Assembly (NCBI GenBank): GCA_029641185.1
Contig: JAPWGK010000005.1
Coordinates: 744,001 to 808,000, forward strand
DNA from: Pseudofabraea citricarpa
Taxonomy: Eukaryota > Ascomycota > Leotiomycetes > Helotiales > Dermateaceae
Length of the DNA: 64,000 nucleotides
Direction of reading: 5' to 3'
The notes under the pieces were generated by a model. The model was not told where the DNA came from. It searched no databases and saw nothing but the letters and a program-made list of their open reading frames with translations. This document shows positions 33,989 through 46,770 of this stretch, in pieces; the first letter of the stretch is position 1, and each line of letters opens with the position of its first letter. Made by a program: the position numbers and the translations under genes.

Positions 33989-35755
33989 TCAAAGCTTGGC
34001 TTTCACTTTCTCTTCGATGAGATCTTTAAGAACCCGCCTGAGAATCTTCCCACTGGCACTTTTGGGAATTTCGTCAATCCACCTTATCCCACCTCGCAAT
34101 CGTTTATGTGCAGCAACCCTGTCTTTCAGCCAGGAAACGATGGCCTCCTTGGTTTCTTCGTTTCTGGTTGTCTCACCACTTGGTACAATAAATGCCATGG
34201 GTACTTCTGTGGCAATGCTTTCATCCATTACCCCAATTACTGCCACGTCATTGACCAATTCGTGAGTTGCCAGGATACCTTCAAGTTCAGCTGGGGCAAC
34301 CTGAAAGCCTTTATACTTTATCAATTCTTTGACTCGGTCCGTGATGAAGAGATTACCATCTTCGTCTTCGTAGCCAATATCCCCGGTCTTGAAAAAGCCT
34401 TCCGGCGTAATTGATGAAGCGGTTGCCGTCGGGTTATTGTGATACCCGACAAAAACATTAGGTCCTGATATCCAAATCTCACCAGCTTCTCCATTTCCTA
34501 ACTCGGTTTCCTCTGGGGACATGATCTTTATGATTTGATTTGGAAGAGCGGGTCCGACTGATCCAAGGCCATGGTCCCAGCGTTTCTACAACGAGTAAGC
34601 TTTGTACACAATGGCCACCTCAAAGCTAACGAACCTGGATATGAGTAGCAGGACTAGTTTCACTGAGCCCGTATGCCTGCTTTACTCCAGTTCCCAATCG
34701 TTTATGAACGGCATGTATTAACTCTTTCGATAGTGGCGCTGCCCCGCAAGTGATAGTTTTCAGAGAGGACAAATCGTACTCCGAGACAAGCGGAGACTTC
34801 GCTAAGTGGAGTATTATCGGTGGTGCCACATAAGTGTAAGTAATTCGGTGGTTTTGTATGATGTTACAGAAGGCTTTGAGATCGAAAGATGACATTACAA
34901 TCGTGCAGATGCCAAGGTAAGCTGGTAAGTGAACCAAAACTTGAAGACCTGGAAGCCAATGAGTATCTTTGTTTAGAGACGGGGGGGTTTACTTACCATA
35001 GATATGGTAGTACGGAAGTACAGAAAGAACCTTGTCCTGATTCCAGACAAGCAATTCCCCTTCAGAGCTTGCTGTCATAAATAAGTTGGAAACAATGTTG
35101 CTGTGTGTTAGCATAACACCTTTAGGAAGCCCCGTAGTCCCAGAAGAGTAAACTAGAAATGCTAAGTCTTTTTGAGCATTTATCAGTGTACGTTTAGTCA
35201 CAATCGACGTGCCGAGAAAATCGACAATATGCTTCAACTGTCTAGCATCGTCTTGCATGTCGCCCATAAGCACAATCCTATCGGCGGGGATTCCTGCCTT
35301 CTCGGCGGCTTTCAGAGCAGTAGGCAGTAAAGCTTTCTGCGTGAATAATGCCTTTGCTCCACTGTCTTTCAAGTGGTGAGTTAACTCGCCGACAGTATAA
35401 GCTGGGTTAGCAGGAGAGACAATGCCACCTGTCCAGTGACAGCCCCATGTTGCTACAGGAGTGTCTATACAATTGGGAGAGAAAATGGCTAGAACATCGC
35501 CCTTCTTCCACTGCCATTTTGCTTTTAAAGCCGAGCCGAATTGTGCCGTTGCCGTTCGAAGATCTGCCCAGGTATAGTGTCTTCCAGATGTTGGACACAG
35601 ATATATGACTATCAGCCGTCAGTGAGACAGATATTAAAGTACTCACATGTTATTAAATTACCTTGGTTGTCTGGGAAATCCTTTTTCCTCCGGTCGAATA
35701 AAACCGTCCAAATATCGGAGCTTGGAATCTCAATCTTTGCCGTCTGGAAAGGCAT
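33989..35755 (-). CDS. 4-coumarate-CoA ligase-like acyl-CoA synthetase, peroxisomal (AKL)
   Basis: About 538 residues in four exons (35755-35662, 35608-34997, 34948-34635, 34585-33989). ANL-family motifs are complete: SSGTTGLPKG, YGLSET, TGD...ITDRVKELIK, APAELE and SASGKILRR with the catalytic lysine. The C-terminus KAKL is a canonical type 1 peroxisomal targeting signal. The N-terminus (MPFQTAKIEIPSSDIW) is laid out like that of the ligase at 3.3 kb, so the two are related. It stands alone in an AT-rich region, far from the left cluster. Likely role: activation of an aromatic or fatty acid inside the peroxisome for beta-oxidation. The third intron uses a weaker gttcgt donor. Confidence 0.93.
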
Positions 35756-37919
35756 AACTCGGTCTTATACAACGGATGGTTTCTGAAATCTCAATCCTAT
35801 AACGCCAAAATTTGCATTTTGGAAGCAGAACTGAATATTCAACAGAGCAGGAAGAATCCAACGGAATTAGTTCAGTCTGGGGGGTTTTATCGCGGGGTTG
35901 TTAACGCCTTCTTCAACTAGTGATTCTCGCTAGATTTCATGGCGCAGGGGGTCAAGCTCCACCAAATACCGAGCTCGTTTAGGAGACGAGACACGAGTCA
36001 TGACTGAAGAAACGCCTCGGCATGCTAGTTTGCTCGCTGATACTTAAAGACAACCTGAGATAGAGAGTTCAGCGAAAGAAGAACAGAATACGCAAAGTCC
36101 CTGTATCAAATATTGCATAAGGCTGACCGGGTGCTACTGGTAGAATAACGATCGAGTGGGTCATGGCATAAGATCACGGTAGTTCACAGACCTTGTACCA
36201 TAAGACCGAGAGTCCGAGATAACTCACGACATGCTTCGTAAACCAGGGAATTTGTGAGGAAGCTGGATCTTGGATAAGGCTAGCGTTACTGCGAAGTCGG
36301 ACGTGGCGTTGTAGCAGTCACACGAGTCAGCAATACTGTGGTGATGACCGAGGATCTCGAAGATCTTACTGTTCCTGAGCCAGCTGTTCCAGCTACTTGG
36401 ATTGACAGCTGGCAATGCCATCTTAGGTGCGGGAATACTCCACTGCGGACTCCTTCCCCACAATATCACGGATGTGATGAAACGACCATGGCTTCTATAC
36501 AAGAGTATTTCTACTGAATTACTGTTTTGTACATTCAGCACACTGCGACAATAATTATTTTCAGGTAGTCGACACTTAATAATAATCAATTTTAGCTCTT
36601 AGTAGCCGATATTCAACAATGAGGCGGAAAACTCCGTCAACAAGCGTGACCAGCATCGTTTTTGATCATTGTACTCAAATGATTTCAGCCAACAAATACA
36701 GCAATTGCGGTAAGAACAACTTTGATAACAAAATGTAATTTAATTTATCTTCAGAAAGAAAGGTAACTTCAATTGCTTCGGTAGGACATATGTAAAAAAG
36801 AATCCCTCGGTACGGTTGTTTCCTACTTGAAACTCCTAACCAGCACCCAGAACTTCATCTTCAGATGGCAGGTGAGCGTAGAAATTCAAATCAAACAACC
36901 AAAATGTACTCCGTAGGCAACTAGGAATTTCCTACTTGTATGTTTTGAAAGAATTAGTTAAGGGTTACAAATACTCAGCACTTACATTTCCATGCTATGC
37001 CTAAATCACTTAGTTTGTAATTATAGTAAATTTATTGGGCCGAACCAAGGTGCCAATTCCATAGTCGCACGAAATACCTCCTCGCATGAATACCGTACAC
37101 GTATTATCTTGGTGGTTCGGACCTTCGGAGTAAGTGTACGTGCGTACCCTTGATGGATCCACCGGTTATATCGTTGGAGCCTTGACATTTTTCAGCCATC
37201 AAATTGCTGCCGGCTCTAAAGTTAGGCGAAGTCTGGGTTCATCCTCGCTATGTCTCCAGAGCCAACAATCCATAACGCTCCATATTGTCACCAAAGAGTT
37301 AAAAAGCCCTAGAGTTTGCTAATAAAGGCTAACTAGTCACCTTGATTCCTAAACTTTGCGCCTTAGTGGGTCTTCTAGAACTGTCATTGTGTTATAACAC
37401 TCCGATTTCCAGTTGAACGTAAGGATAATAAAGTATGCCAAACATGATAACAAAAAAGTAATAAACATTGTGTTGCAGATTACTGCTAGGAATTTTTATA
37501 GGGCGTTAAGAACTACAGTGAAAGAGGCACCCGAACCTATTCAGGACTAAAGAACTTTCCCACCGTCATATTGCGCAACAGAACGGATTTTACGGTTCTG
37601 TGAGAAAGACATAACTTGATACAGGTTTTTCATGATACTAGAACTATTAAATTGACTATAACAGGCAGTTACAAGCGTGAAAAAATAGTTCACTTATGCT
37701 CGGTTACTGGATCAAAGTTGATTGTTTGGCACTCACACTGAGATATATGTCAATAGACGTTTACTCCACTACAACTCAAAGATTCAAAAATGTTTTTCTA
37801 TTTCAAAGCTTTCAAGTATCTCAACATAAGTAGGTAATTGATTTCAACCATTTAAATTAAATTCAACAAACTGGGTAATAAATTAAACCAAGACAGCTGA
37901 TTTGCTAAAATGGAAAACC
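35756..37919. other. 2.2 kb AT-rich intergenic
   Basis: Promoter side of the second CoA ligase and 3' flank of the chitosanase. One TCCGAG lies at 36213-36218. A 121-codon minus-strand frame (36224-36589) has no recognisable motif. No gene is supported. Confidence 0.5.
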
Positions 37920-38922
37920 TCAAGTTCCGATCCTTTTTACAAGTTTGTCTCCCAAACTTGCAAGGCTTGCCTCGAATTCTGTAGCAGATTGTGCATTCCA
38001 CTTAGCCTTAGCCCCCGGAACGGCTTCCATCCCTTTGAAAGCAAGATAGAAAACGTCATTAGCGTCATGGCCTGCATTCCCATTGATATTCTTCTTTCCA
38101 TAGCACAATGTAGCAAGGCCAATTGATGCTTCTCCAACCAAGGCGTAGTCTCCATCGTCGCCGTTGGTATCACCCCAGACACCGTATACCTAAGGAATCG
38201 GGTTTTATCTTTAACTTGTCTTCTTCAACATGAAAGTAACGATATTAGATATAGAGGAAAAGGCCAACTCACTAGATTGTTACCACAAACAACAGCGATA
38301 ATGCTAAGTGGCTTGATACCGTACTTTTGTGGATCAAAATCAGGATCAGTGTCCTCGTTTCCAAAGACAACATAGGTGTGCACCTAAGTACGGAAAGATC
38401 AGTTTTGACTCTCGCCCAATTACGACAATATCTATCATGGCAACCTGGGATTAAACTCACAAAGGCATTGAGGCTTTTGATACTGGAATTTGGGTAGGTA
38501 ACTACAATGTCATCAAAAGAAGTGCCAGACTGGGTATCAGTACTCGCGCCACATCGACCATCGTTGCCTGTTGTTCAAATTATTGGTTTGTTTGTTTGGG
38601 ATAAGATGCAAATTGCCATACCTGGACGATTCTTCCTTTGATCACCATCGCAGTCGACATCCATATTAACAAGTTGCCCTTTGGGACCCTGTAAATAAAC
38701 GACTCCATATTTGTTGTAGTAAGTCCCACAATAGCAGAAGTCGCTGCTATCATCATCTTGGCTATTGAATCCCCCTTTCAGTATATTCTTGCACTGGCCT
38801 TTGCCGTTGTTACGGATCCCGCTGACGAAATTTCGAAGGTTTTGAGGTACTTCCCGTGCTAGGACTCCTAAGCTCTGACAGAGAACAAAGCTTGCTGCTA
38901 CCATTAGTAGAGATTTGTGCAT
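37920..38922 (-). CDS. Secreted chitosanase, glycoside hydrolase family 75
   Basis: Endo-acting hydrolase of chitosan, about 262 residues in four exons (38922-38622, 38567-38461, 38383-38273, 38189-37920). The signal peptide is [22 protein letters not shown]. The family hallmarks follow: [24 protein letters not shown], then [12 protein letters not shown] and VGEAS. The Asp in GDTNGDD and the Glu in VGEAS correspond to the acid/base pair known for fungal GH75 enzymes. Size is normal. Acts outside the cell on partially deacetylated chitin, either from other fungi or during wall remodelling. Neighbours share no obvious pathway with it. Confidence 0.92.
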
Positions 38923-41290
38923 GATTACTACTCGAAGAATTTGCCCGAGGATTCAAGAACCCAAATAAGACTTGTGAAAGAAAATAGATTCTAGAATTAA
39001 TAGGGATCAACCTGATTCATAAAAAAGAAAAGCTAAAATCTACTCTTGTTGGTCTGATGTTCACTCTTATATGCATGATGACGAAGAAACTTACTCTATA
39101 GACATTAAAATCTAAGATCCAAAATTACTGAAAGCGTGACTGTCACCGGAAACGTCTGCAATCTATTCCAAAAACGTATGTATCCTCAGGCCTATTTACA
39201 TTGTATCCGTAGCATACTTGACTATCTAGGAAGCTCTTCAAACATGGTATTCAATAAATTCCCTAATGTATTGATATACAGTAAAAACAAAACTTGTCGG
39301 AAATAACTGATCTACTTGTTCATATATCTTTGTTCGCTTAGGCAGCTTAGCTAGTCCTTGAGCTTACAATAGCATTTTAGTTAGGTATTGTGAACATACC
39401 TATAGGCAGGTTAAAGCAAAAAGTAACAGGGCTACCTTCAATTTCATGCATGCTGCCTTCGAAATAGATTATTGAGCTGATGTACCTATTCAGTAGTTGA
39501 GAATTTAGGGTTCAGGATTTTCTTATGCGGCACGAAAACAGCAAACTCAAACCCCAAGTGATATATATGGATTATATGCTCAAAATTTCGTTATTTAAGG
39601 ATTAACCATATACCAGCAAACACGTAGAACCCGGAAATATTGATTCTTGTGAAATATCACGTGATACTAAATCACATTACTAAATTGTGAACGACTACTT
39701 GTTGTACTTAGCTACTTTCACAGAAAAACATGACAGACACCCTTTCCGCGCCTCCAGATACGCCCTCTCACCCTAGGTTGATATTTAACATCAATGTCTT
39801 TGTCAAAACTTTAAACATATATACCTCGGTGTATGAAAGACACGGCAAGGCTCGGCAATCCAAGCTTTAAGGACCGCAAAGGCTATCGAAGCCAAGGCTT
39901 GGAGGGCAGCATGATATTCACCACAGGAAAGTGCTTGATGCCTCATGACTTTACGAAACCTTCGTCAAAATTTTGACTCGTGCAAGAGAAAGAAAGGAAG
40001 GTGTCTTTGCAGTTGTATCACGTGATAAACAGAAGCTGTTTTCCAGTCCGCAATGGGCAACTTTTCTTCCTTCCACTCCAATATATATCACTCAACAGCA
40101 ACATCTTCCCCAACACTATGGTCTCACGACCGGCCAAGCGCCATTCCCGCGCCTGCATTTCCCGACATTTAAACCTTCCATGCAATTGCATAGAGATTAG
40201 GATCCACTTGATCGCTTGTACGGATGTACCTGTGCGGAACCGTTGCGCGTAACTTTCGTGTACTTCGCTCCACACTCGCAACAAGCATCGAACGTCGAGA
40301 CCATGGTTGTTTCTTGGACTGAAGGGACAAACAGCCAGACCTCCAGCCTTTCTACCTACAGACCTGTTACCCGGGCGGAGAGGATTAGTCGATGATAGAA
40401 GCATCCTGGGGATGGCGACATTCCAGCTCCACTGGAAGAAGGATCAATAGAGGCCAAGAGCCCCGTACAATACTCCGGGTCTGTTCTAATATCCCTCAAC
40501 CAACAGTCGGTGATGTTCTGGACAGTCTTGCATCTTGATTGCGCCGTCGTAATCATACGAGGCTGATAAGGAAGAGTGAGGTTCGAGATGAATCTGCAGA
40601 GTACCACGCAATCATAGGGCTCGCCGAGCAAACCCACAGGCGTGGCCAGCGCCCACCAGTTCATAGGGATATTGGCAATGCTGGGTGAGCCTCTGGAGAA
40701 GAAGATATTTTTCAGTTGAAGATAACATGTCTCCAGTTTTTTCTTGATTTTTCTCGGCTTTGGAAGTGCAGATCCCTTCATTCCATAACTTCTAACGCGC
40801 CCTTGGCTCTTGGCTGTCCCATCTTGGCCGCAATGTCTCCGCAGCCACCATCCAATTGTGCTCTTGGGATACCCGTATCGAAGCTCCAAGCCCTTGGTAC
40901 ACGATCTATTTCGTAAAAGCACTCTTAGCAAAGTCTTATACCTTCTGGTTCGGTGCTGGCCGTGTCTTGCCCCTTTCCCTCGGCAACTGTGGTGCAGGTT
41001 GCCTATTGGGCCAGTGCCTTGTCGGCCGGTCTCTCACAGCCGTGCATGTTTCTTGACGTTTCTGCCTTATTGATACCACAATCTGAGGCTGATAACAATA
41101 TCCCCACCTGGATTTCATTGGTCTTTGTCCGTAAACCGACCTGCTTGAGGAAGGTGATAAGAAATGCTGTGGTGCTGGAGTCGCATGTTCTTACCGGCCT
41201 TGGCTGGGGAGGAATGCATATATTGATCGCTTCCCTTCCATGTGAGATAGTTTTCCTCTCCCAGCGCCAAAGCCCATAATCAGTGTTACC
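38923..41290. other. 2.4 kb intergenic between divergent chitosanase and PTR2
   Basis: The left part is AT-rich. A promoter-like TATATATC (40081-40088) with a CA/CT-rich leader precedes an ATG at 40118 that opens only a 44-codon basic frame with no homology I recognise. A 191-codon minus-strand frame (40356-40931) is likewise unrecognised. The last part is the promoter and leader of the peptide transporter. I do not call a gene. Confidence 0.4.
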
Positions 41291-43392
41291 ATGAACGCAG
41301 CAAGTGCACTCGAGACCCAGGAGGTGGCTATTAGCCATGAGCCCAAGACTGTTTTGCCGTTGATGCAAAAGGCCGACACAGGCTCATCGCTCGACATTGC
41401 GGATTACGAAAAGCCAACCGACGAAGACCTCGCAACGCTACGTCGCGTGTCGGGTAGAATCCCATGGACCGCCTACACAGTCGCTTTCATTGAACTCTGC
41501 GAAAGATTTTCGTACTATGGAACGACTGCTGTCTGTAAGTCAATACTATGGTTTGATTTTAATTTTCTCGACTGACCTTCATAGTCGTCAACTTTATCCA
41601 ACAGCCAATGCCAGAGGGTAGCAACACCGGAGCAGGCTTCGATGGCCAGTCTGGAGCTTTGGACATGGGCCAGAGAGCTTCGACGGGATTGACAACCTTG
41701 TAAGTATTAATGCACATATTTCGTGATCTTGCTCGTTTGTTCGCCATGCTAACTCCACAAAAGCAACTCCTTTTGGGCCTATATTATGCCTCTGGTTGGT
41801 GCTTATATGGCCGATCAATACTGGGGTCGTTTCAAGACCATCCAGATCTCCATTGGTATCGCTCTTGTTGGTCACGTTATTCTAATCATCTCCGCCATTC
41901 CTCCGGTTATTGTGCATCCTAATGGGGCCATCGCTTGTTTCTCTATCGGTATTGTGATTATGGGAGTAGGTGTTGGTGGTTTCAAATCCAACATCTCGCC
42001 TCTGATCGCAGAACAATGTACAGATACGGTAATGACAGTTCAGACAACCGCCAAGGGTGAACGTGTCATTATGGACCCGACTGTCACCATCTCCCGCGTG
42101 TATCTGTACTTCTACCTAATGATCAACATTGGTTCTCTCGTGGGATCCATCGGTATGGTATATGCTGAGAAATATGTTGGTTTCTGGCTATCATTCCTTT
42201 TGCCAACACTCATGTTGTGTAAGTGCTTTAATCTATAATCATCACCCAGCTCGCTAATTTCCCTCATTTAGGCCTATGCCCCATGGTTTTGATTGCTTGC
42301 AAGAGCAGATATAAGATGACCCCACCGACTGGATCGACTCTTGCTAAGGCCGTAAAACTATGGAAGCTTGCGATGAAGAACCGATGGTCTTTGAACCCCT
42401 TCACACTGTAAGTAGATGATTGGATCTAATCTCCATATTCCGTGCTAACACCCTCTGAAGTCGTAGAAATATAAAGGCACCAGGATTCTGGGAGGCAGTA
42501 ATGCCATCAAATATTGCTAACAAGCCTGTCTGGATGACCTTTGACGACGCTTGGGTTGAAGAGGTCCGAAGAGGACTGCTTGCCTGCAAGGTGTTCCTTT
42601 GGTACCCTCTTTACTGTAAGTACTCTAGTTGATTTGATAAGTTATATGTTCTAATTATGACTAGGGCTTGCCTACGGACAAATGACGAATAACTTGACTT
42701 CTCAAGCGGCAACAATGAATCTTGGCCCAGTACCAAATGACATTGTTTCCAATCTCAACCCGTTGTTCATCGTTCTACTTATCCCAATTATGGATCAAAT
42801 CATCTATCCTGGATTCAGAAAGGCCGGTATCAACTTCACACCCATTCGTCGTATCACTTGTGGATTCTTCCTTGCCTCGATGGCTATGGTCTCCGCTACT
42901 GTAACTCAATATTACATCTACAAGATGAACCCCTGCGGCAAGAATGCCAGCGGTTGCGAGGATGCTGAGGGCAACCGTCTCAAGGCCGATATCACCGTGT
43001 GGGTCCAAGTTGTGCCATATGGTCTCATCGGATTCTCTGAGATTATGGCTTCCATCACCTCGCTTGAGTACGCATTTACCAAGGCACCAACCAATATGCG
43101 TTCCACTGTCACTGCTGTATCCCTCTTCATGAATGCCATTTCTTCCGCTCTTTCTCAAGCTTTGGTCAGTTTGAGTGCTGATCCATTGTTGGTATGGAAC
43201 TATGGCACTGTCGCTGTCGTTGCTGCTATCGGTGGATGCCTATTCTGGTGGGACAACAGAAAGCTCGACAAGGAGGAAGACAAACTTAATATGCTACCTC
43301 ACTCAAATTATGAGGGAGGAGTACCTGTTTCCGACGTGGAGACTGGTGATCGTGAACACGTGCCAGCTGCCGACGAGAAGCGATCCTTGTAA
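41291..43392 (+). CDS. Proton-coupled di/tripeptide transporter (POT/PTR2 family)
   Basis: Plasma-membrane importer of small peptides, about 608 residues in six exons (41291-41534, 41585-41699, 41764-42218, 42272-42407, 42467-42615, 42665-43392), all junctions giving family sequence. The signature ELCERFSYYG sits in the first membrane helix. FYLMINIGSLVG is the conserved fifth-helix motif, GFKSNISPLIAEQ another family block, and WYPLYWLAYGQMTNNL with SEIMASITSLEYAFTKAP marks the C-terminal half. Hydrophilic tails at both ends are usual for fungal PTR2. It could use peptides made by secreted proteases such as the sedolisin at 26-28 kb, although nothing links them directly. Confidence 0.95.
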
Positions 43393-44106
43393 GCGACGAT
43401 ATTTTAAAAGCACTTGTGTGATTTGGATATAATGAAGTGTAATGAAGGAAGTTTGATGATAAGATACGATGGATTAATGTTCAATACAGCCAAGTTATTT
43501 TGTTTGGCCAAAAAGTTGTTAATTACAATCGATGTGTGAACGTGATTGCCTCGTAAAATATGCTCAGCTCTCAGTGCCTTCATTGTGCACTGAAGATGGA
43601 TAGATCCTAGATCTTCATCTCAAGCTCAAATGGTCAACCCTTCATGAATTTTGAGTGATTTGTTTCTTGTATGTATAGTAGAAGCATGTGAAGCACGCGA
43701 GGGTTTCGCAGATATGCCAAGACATTCCCTGTCGCCTGCCGTTCCAATTCGCTTTTAGCCTTCTCGGCCTGACTCACGGCTGGCAGCCACATCAACAACT
43801 CAGCTGTGATACAGCATTAGAATGCTCTTGACCACCATCATTTGGTCGGTTGAGACTCATGGGATGATGCAAGCTCGAGGCTTGACTCATAACGAACGTA
43901 ACTTGCTGCATGGCGCCCTGGCTCTTGAGCATCGTGCAAGAGCAGCAGAGACCGGCACATCATCTTGAACCTGCTTGACCGTGCGCAATTTCGAATGCCA
44001 TCAAGATTTGGATCCTGGCCTTTTGTTCACATAAGAAAGCAGATGCCTTACTTTTCATCCTCGACTAACCACCGGCGCATATCTACTCAGTAATCAAGCA
44101 GCAAAC
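43393..44106. other. Intergenic: PTR2 3' flank and ABC-F promoter
   Basis: 714 bp with no supportable gene or repeat. Confidence 0.5.
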
Positions 44107-46554
44107 ATGACGTCCAACGTGGATGATTCCGCTACAACGATACTTTGTTCGTGTAAGCAAACACGATTTCACATCGAATCCCCAGTCTACCAAGAGGTAA
44201 AACCATCTCTTTCTTCGTTTGTATCACGTGACTAATGCCAAATAGCTTGATATTGAAGGCCTCAACATCACAGTCACCTCTGGTGCAGGGTCTGCAACAA
44301 AAGCCAAAGGCAAAGCAAGGGCGGAGGGACTCGAAATCCTTTCCAATGCTACTTTGAAGCTGAAAGCTGGCAATCATTACGCTCTTATTGGAAGAAATGG
44401 CACCGGGAAATCGAGTAAGAAGCCTCGTTACATTAATGGCTAGTAGAGTGCTAACTGTCCAAACAGCGATTTTGAAAGCCGTGGCTGAGAAACTAATACC
44501 TGGTATCCCGTTGCAGACTAGAATATCGATTTTGCAGCAGATTGCAAGTACTCCTGGAGCTACGTCCTCGGATACAGGTGTACCTCCCAGCTCTCAGAAA
44601 ACTGAGTATGATGGAAACAACTTTACGGTGCTGGAAACAGTGATCGATAAAGCTACCTCTAAGATTGAGATACAACAGGAAATTGACGGTACGTACCAAG
44701 ATCTCATGCTCGCTAAATTCGTTGTTAAATTCTGTCTAGTGCTCTCTAAAGCACTCGATAGCAATGGAGATGCATATGCTTCTCTTCGTGCCTTCAGAGC
44801 AGTGAAACATAATCGCCTCAAAAAGGAACTTTTTGAAAAAGACAAAGATGCGAGGCTCAGAAGTGGAACTCGAGGTATGGCTGCAAGGAAGGCTTTGATT
44901 GTTTTTGAAAAAATCGTAGCAGAATCAACAGAACGGTAAGTTGTTGAAGTTTTCAAGCTCAGAATTTACCATCTAATCCATTAGTCTCTCGCAAGCAGAC
45001 GAGGAGATTTCAGATGAGGTTCTTAAGGAAGAAACACAAGCAGCCTCAGACCTGTTATCTGAACTTCAATCGCAACTTGAGCCTGCAAAACTCGCCGAGA
45101 TTGAAACCACAGCACGAGGCATACTTGCTGGGCTAGGTTTTCCCAAACCTAATTTGGAGAAGCCAGTATCAAGTTTATCTGGTGGTTGGCGAATGAGAAC
45201 CAATCTCGCCGGTGTGCTTCTTCAACCAACCGACATCCTGATTCTTGACGAACCTACAAATTTCCTAGACCTCCTTGGTATCATTTGGCTCCAGCGATTT
45301 TTGATGAACCTAAAAGAAAGTTCCAATCCACCAACCGTCGTGATTGTTTCGCACGATCGCGACTTCATCAATACCGTTTGTGACGAACTCATAATTCTGC
45401 GCGATCAAACGCTTACATATCATCGTGGGGATTTAATCTCATATGACAAGTCAATCCGGGACAAGAAATTGTATCTGGGCCGTATGAAAGAGGCCCAAGA
45501 AAAGCAAAAGACGCACATGCAGCAAACTATCCAGCAGAACATGAAGCAAGGAAAAGCCACTGGAGATGACAATAAACTTCGACAAGCCAAGTCACGGCAG
45601 AAGAAATTGGATAACCGAATGGGCATGGAACGGTCCGCGAAAGGCGGAAGATTCAAACTCAACCGGGACTTGGCTGGGTATCATCTGACAGCAAGAGCAG
45701 AAATTGATGTTCCTATAGACGAAAGAGGCGTTTCAATTTTACTGCCTGACGCTCCAGACTTACGATTTCCTGGGCCTCTCGTCTCACTTGAGAAAGTTAC
45801 GTTCAAGTACGCTCTAACAAAGAAAACGCAAGCGTCAGCACCAATCATTCTCCAAGATGTTAATCTAACAATCCATATGGGAGATAGAGTAGGTGTTGTT
45901 GGACTTAATGGTTGTGGTAAATCTACACTCATAAAGCTCATTACTGAAGCTTCGAAGCCACTTAAAGGTGTTGTTACATGTCATCCACGACTGCGTATGG
46001 GTTACTATTCCCAGCATGCGGTGGAGGAGCTCCAGCTATTGGGGGGTTCAACACCAGATCTCACCGCGCTCTCTCTTCTCACAAAAGAAGTAGAGGGTGT
46101 ATTGAATGAAGGTGAGCTTCGTGGCTTGCTAGGGTCCCTTGGACTACCGGGTCGAACAGCATCCGATGTTCCCCTTGCCAAACTCTCTGGAGGCCAGCTT
46201 GTTCGACTTGCTCTTGCAAGACTTCTCTGGAAGGAGCCTCAGCTGTTGGTACTTGATGAAATCACCACTCATCTCGATTACCACACTGTTACTGCACTGG
46301 CGGATGCTTTGAGCTACTGGAATGGTGCTATTTTGGTTGTTAGTCATGACCGTTTCGTTATTAGACGTGTGATCCAAGGTGAGAAGGACGAGGAAGATAG
46401 TGAGGACGAGGACGAGGAGACTGACGAGGAAGAGGAGTTAAGGAGAAGAACTGTTTTCTTGTTGAAAGGTGGTGTGTTAAAGGTGCTTGATAATGGAGTG
46501 ACTGGGTTTGAAGAGAGCTTGGAGAAGAGGGTACAGAAGCTTTTGTCTCCCTAG
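44107..46554 (+). CDS. ABC-F type ATPase with two nucleotide-binding domains
   Basis: Soluble ABC ATPase of about 748 residues in five exons (44107-44196, 44246-44414, 44467-44688, 44740-44935, 44985-46554), with no membrane spans. Domain 1 has Walker A GRNGTGKST (split by an intron), signature LSGGW and Walker B ILDEPTNFLD. A charged, Lys/Gln-rich linker follows. Domain 2 has Walker A GLNGCGKST, signature LSGGQ and a changed Walker B region, DEITTHLD instead of the usual DEPTNHLD. An acidic Glu/Asp run lies near the C-terminus. ABC-F proteins act on ribosomes in translation or ribosome assembly rather than in transport. The insertion in domain 1 and the DEITTHLD variant set it apart from the best-known members, so I give no symbol. 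Confidence 0.9.
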
Positions 46555-46770
46555 TTACCACCTCTTGACAACCTTTAATTATATTGCCCGAATACGAATT
46601 TATACGAGCTGGTCCTTCTCACTATGACTCGTTTACATTGATAGGGGGAATAACCGAGCGACCCTTAAGTCGACTCAAGAGCTCAAGCTCTTACCGCCCG
46701 GCAGAATTAATTTTTGATGTGAAGCAAAATCCACCGGCAGCCTTGCGACGGAGGGCCAGCTTAGTCCCGC

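Noticed and set aside
1..35755. Idea that the left half is a classical secondary-metabolite biosynthesis cluster
   Set aside because: No polyketide synthase, NRPS, terpene synthase or prenyltransferase is present in the window. It would be reopened if one lies just left of position 1.
36224..36589. 121-codon minus-strand open frame
   Set aside because: No recognisable motif and composition unlike neighbouring genes; lies in AT-rich intergenic DNA.
40118..40252. 44-codon frame after a promoter-like TATATATC and CA-rich leader
   Set aside because: Too short and unrecognised, with no convincing intron leading to further exons.
40356..40931. 191-codon minus-strand open frame with a helix-turn-helix-like start
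   Set aside because: The resemblance is weak, no splice partners extend it, and the opposite strand is equally open. Protein search would be needed to revive it.
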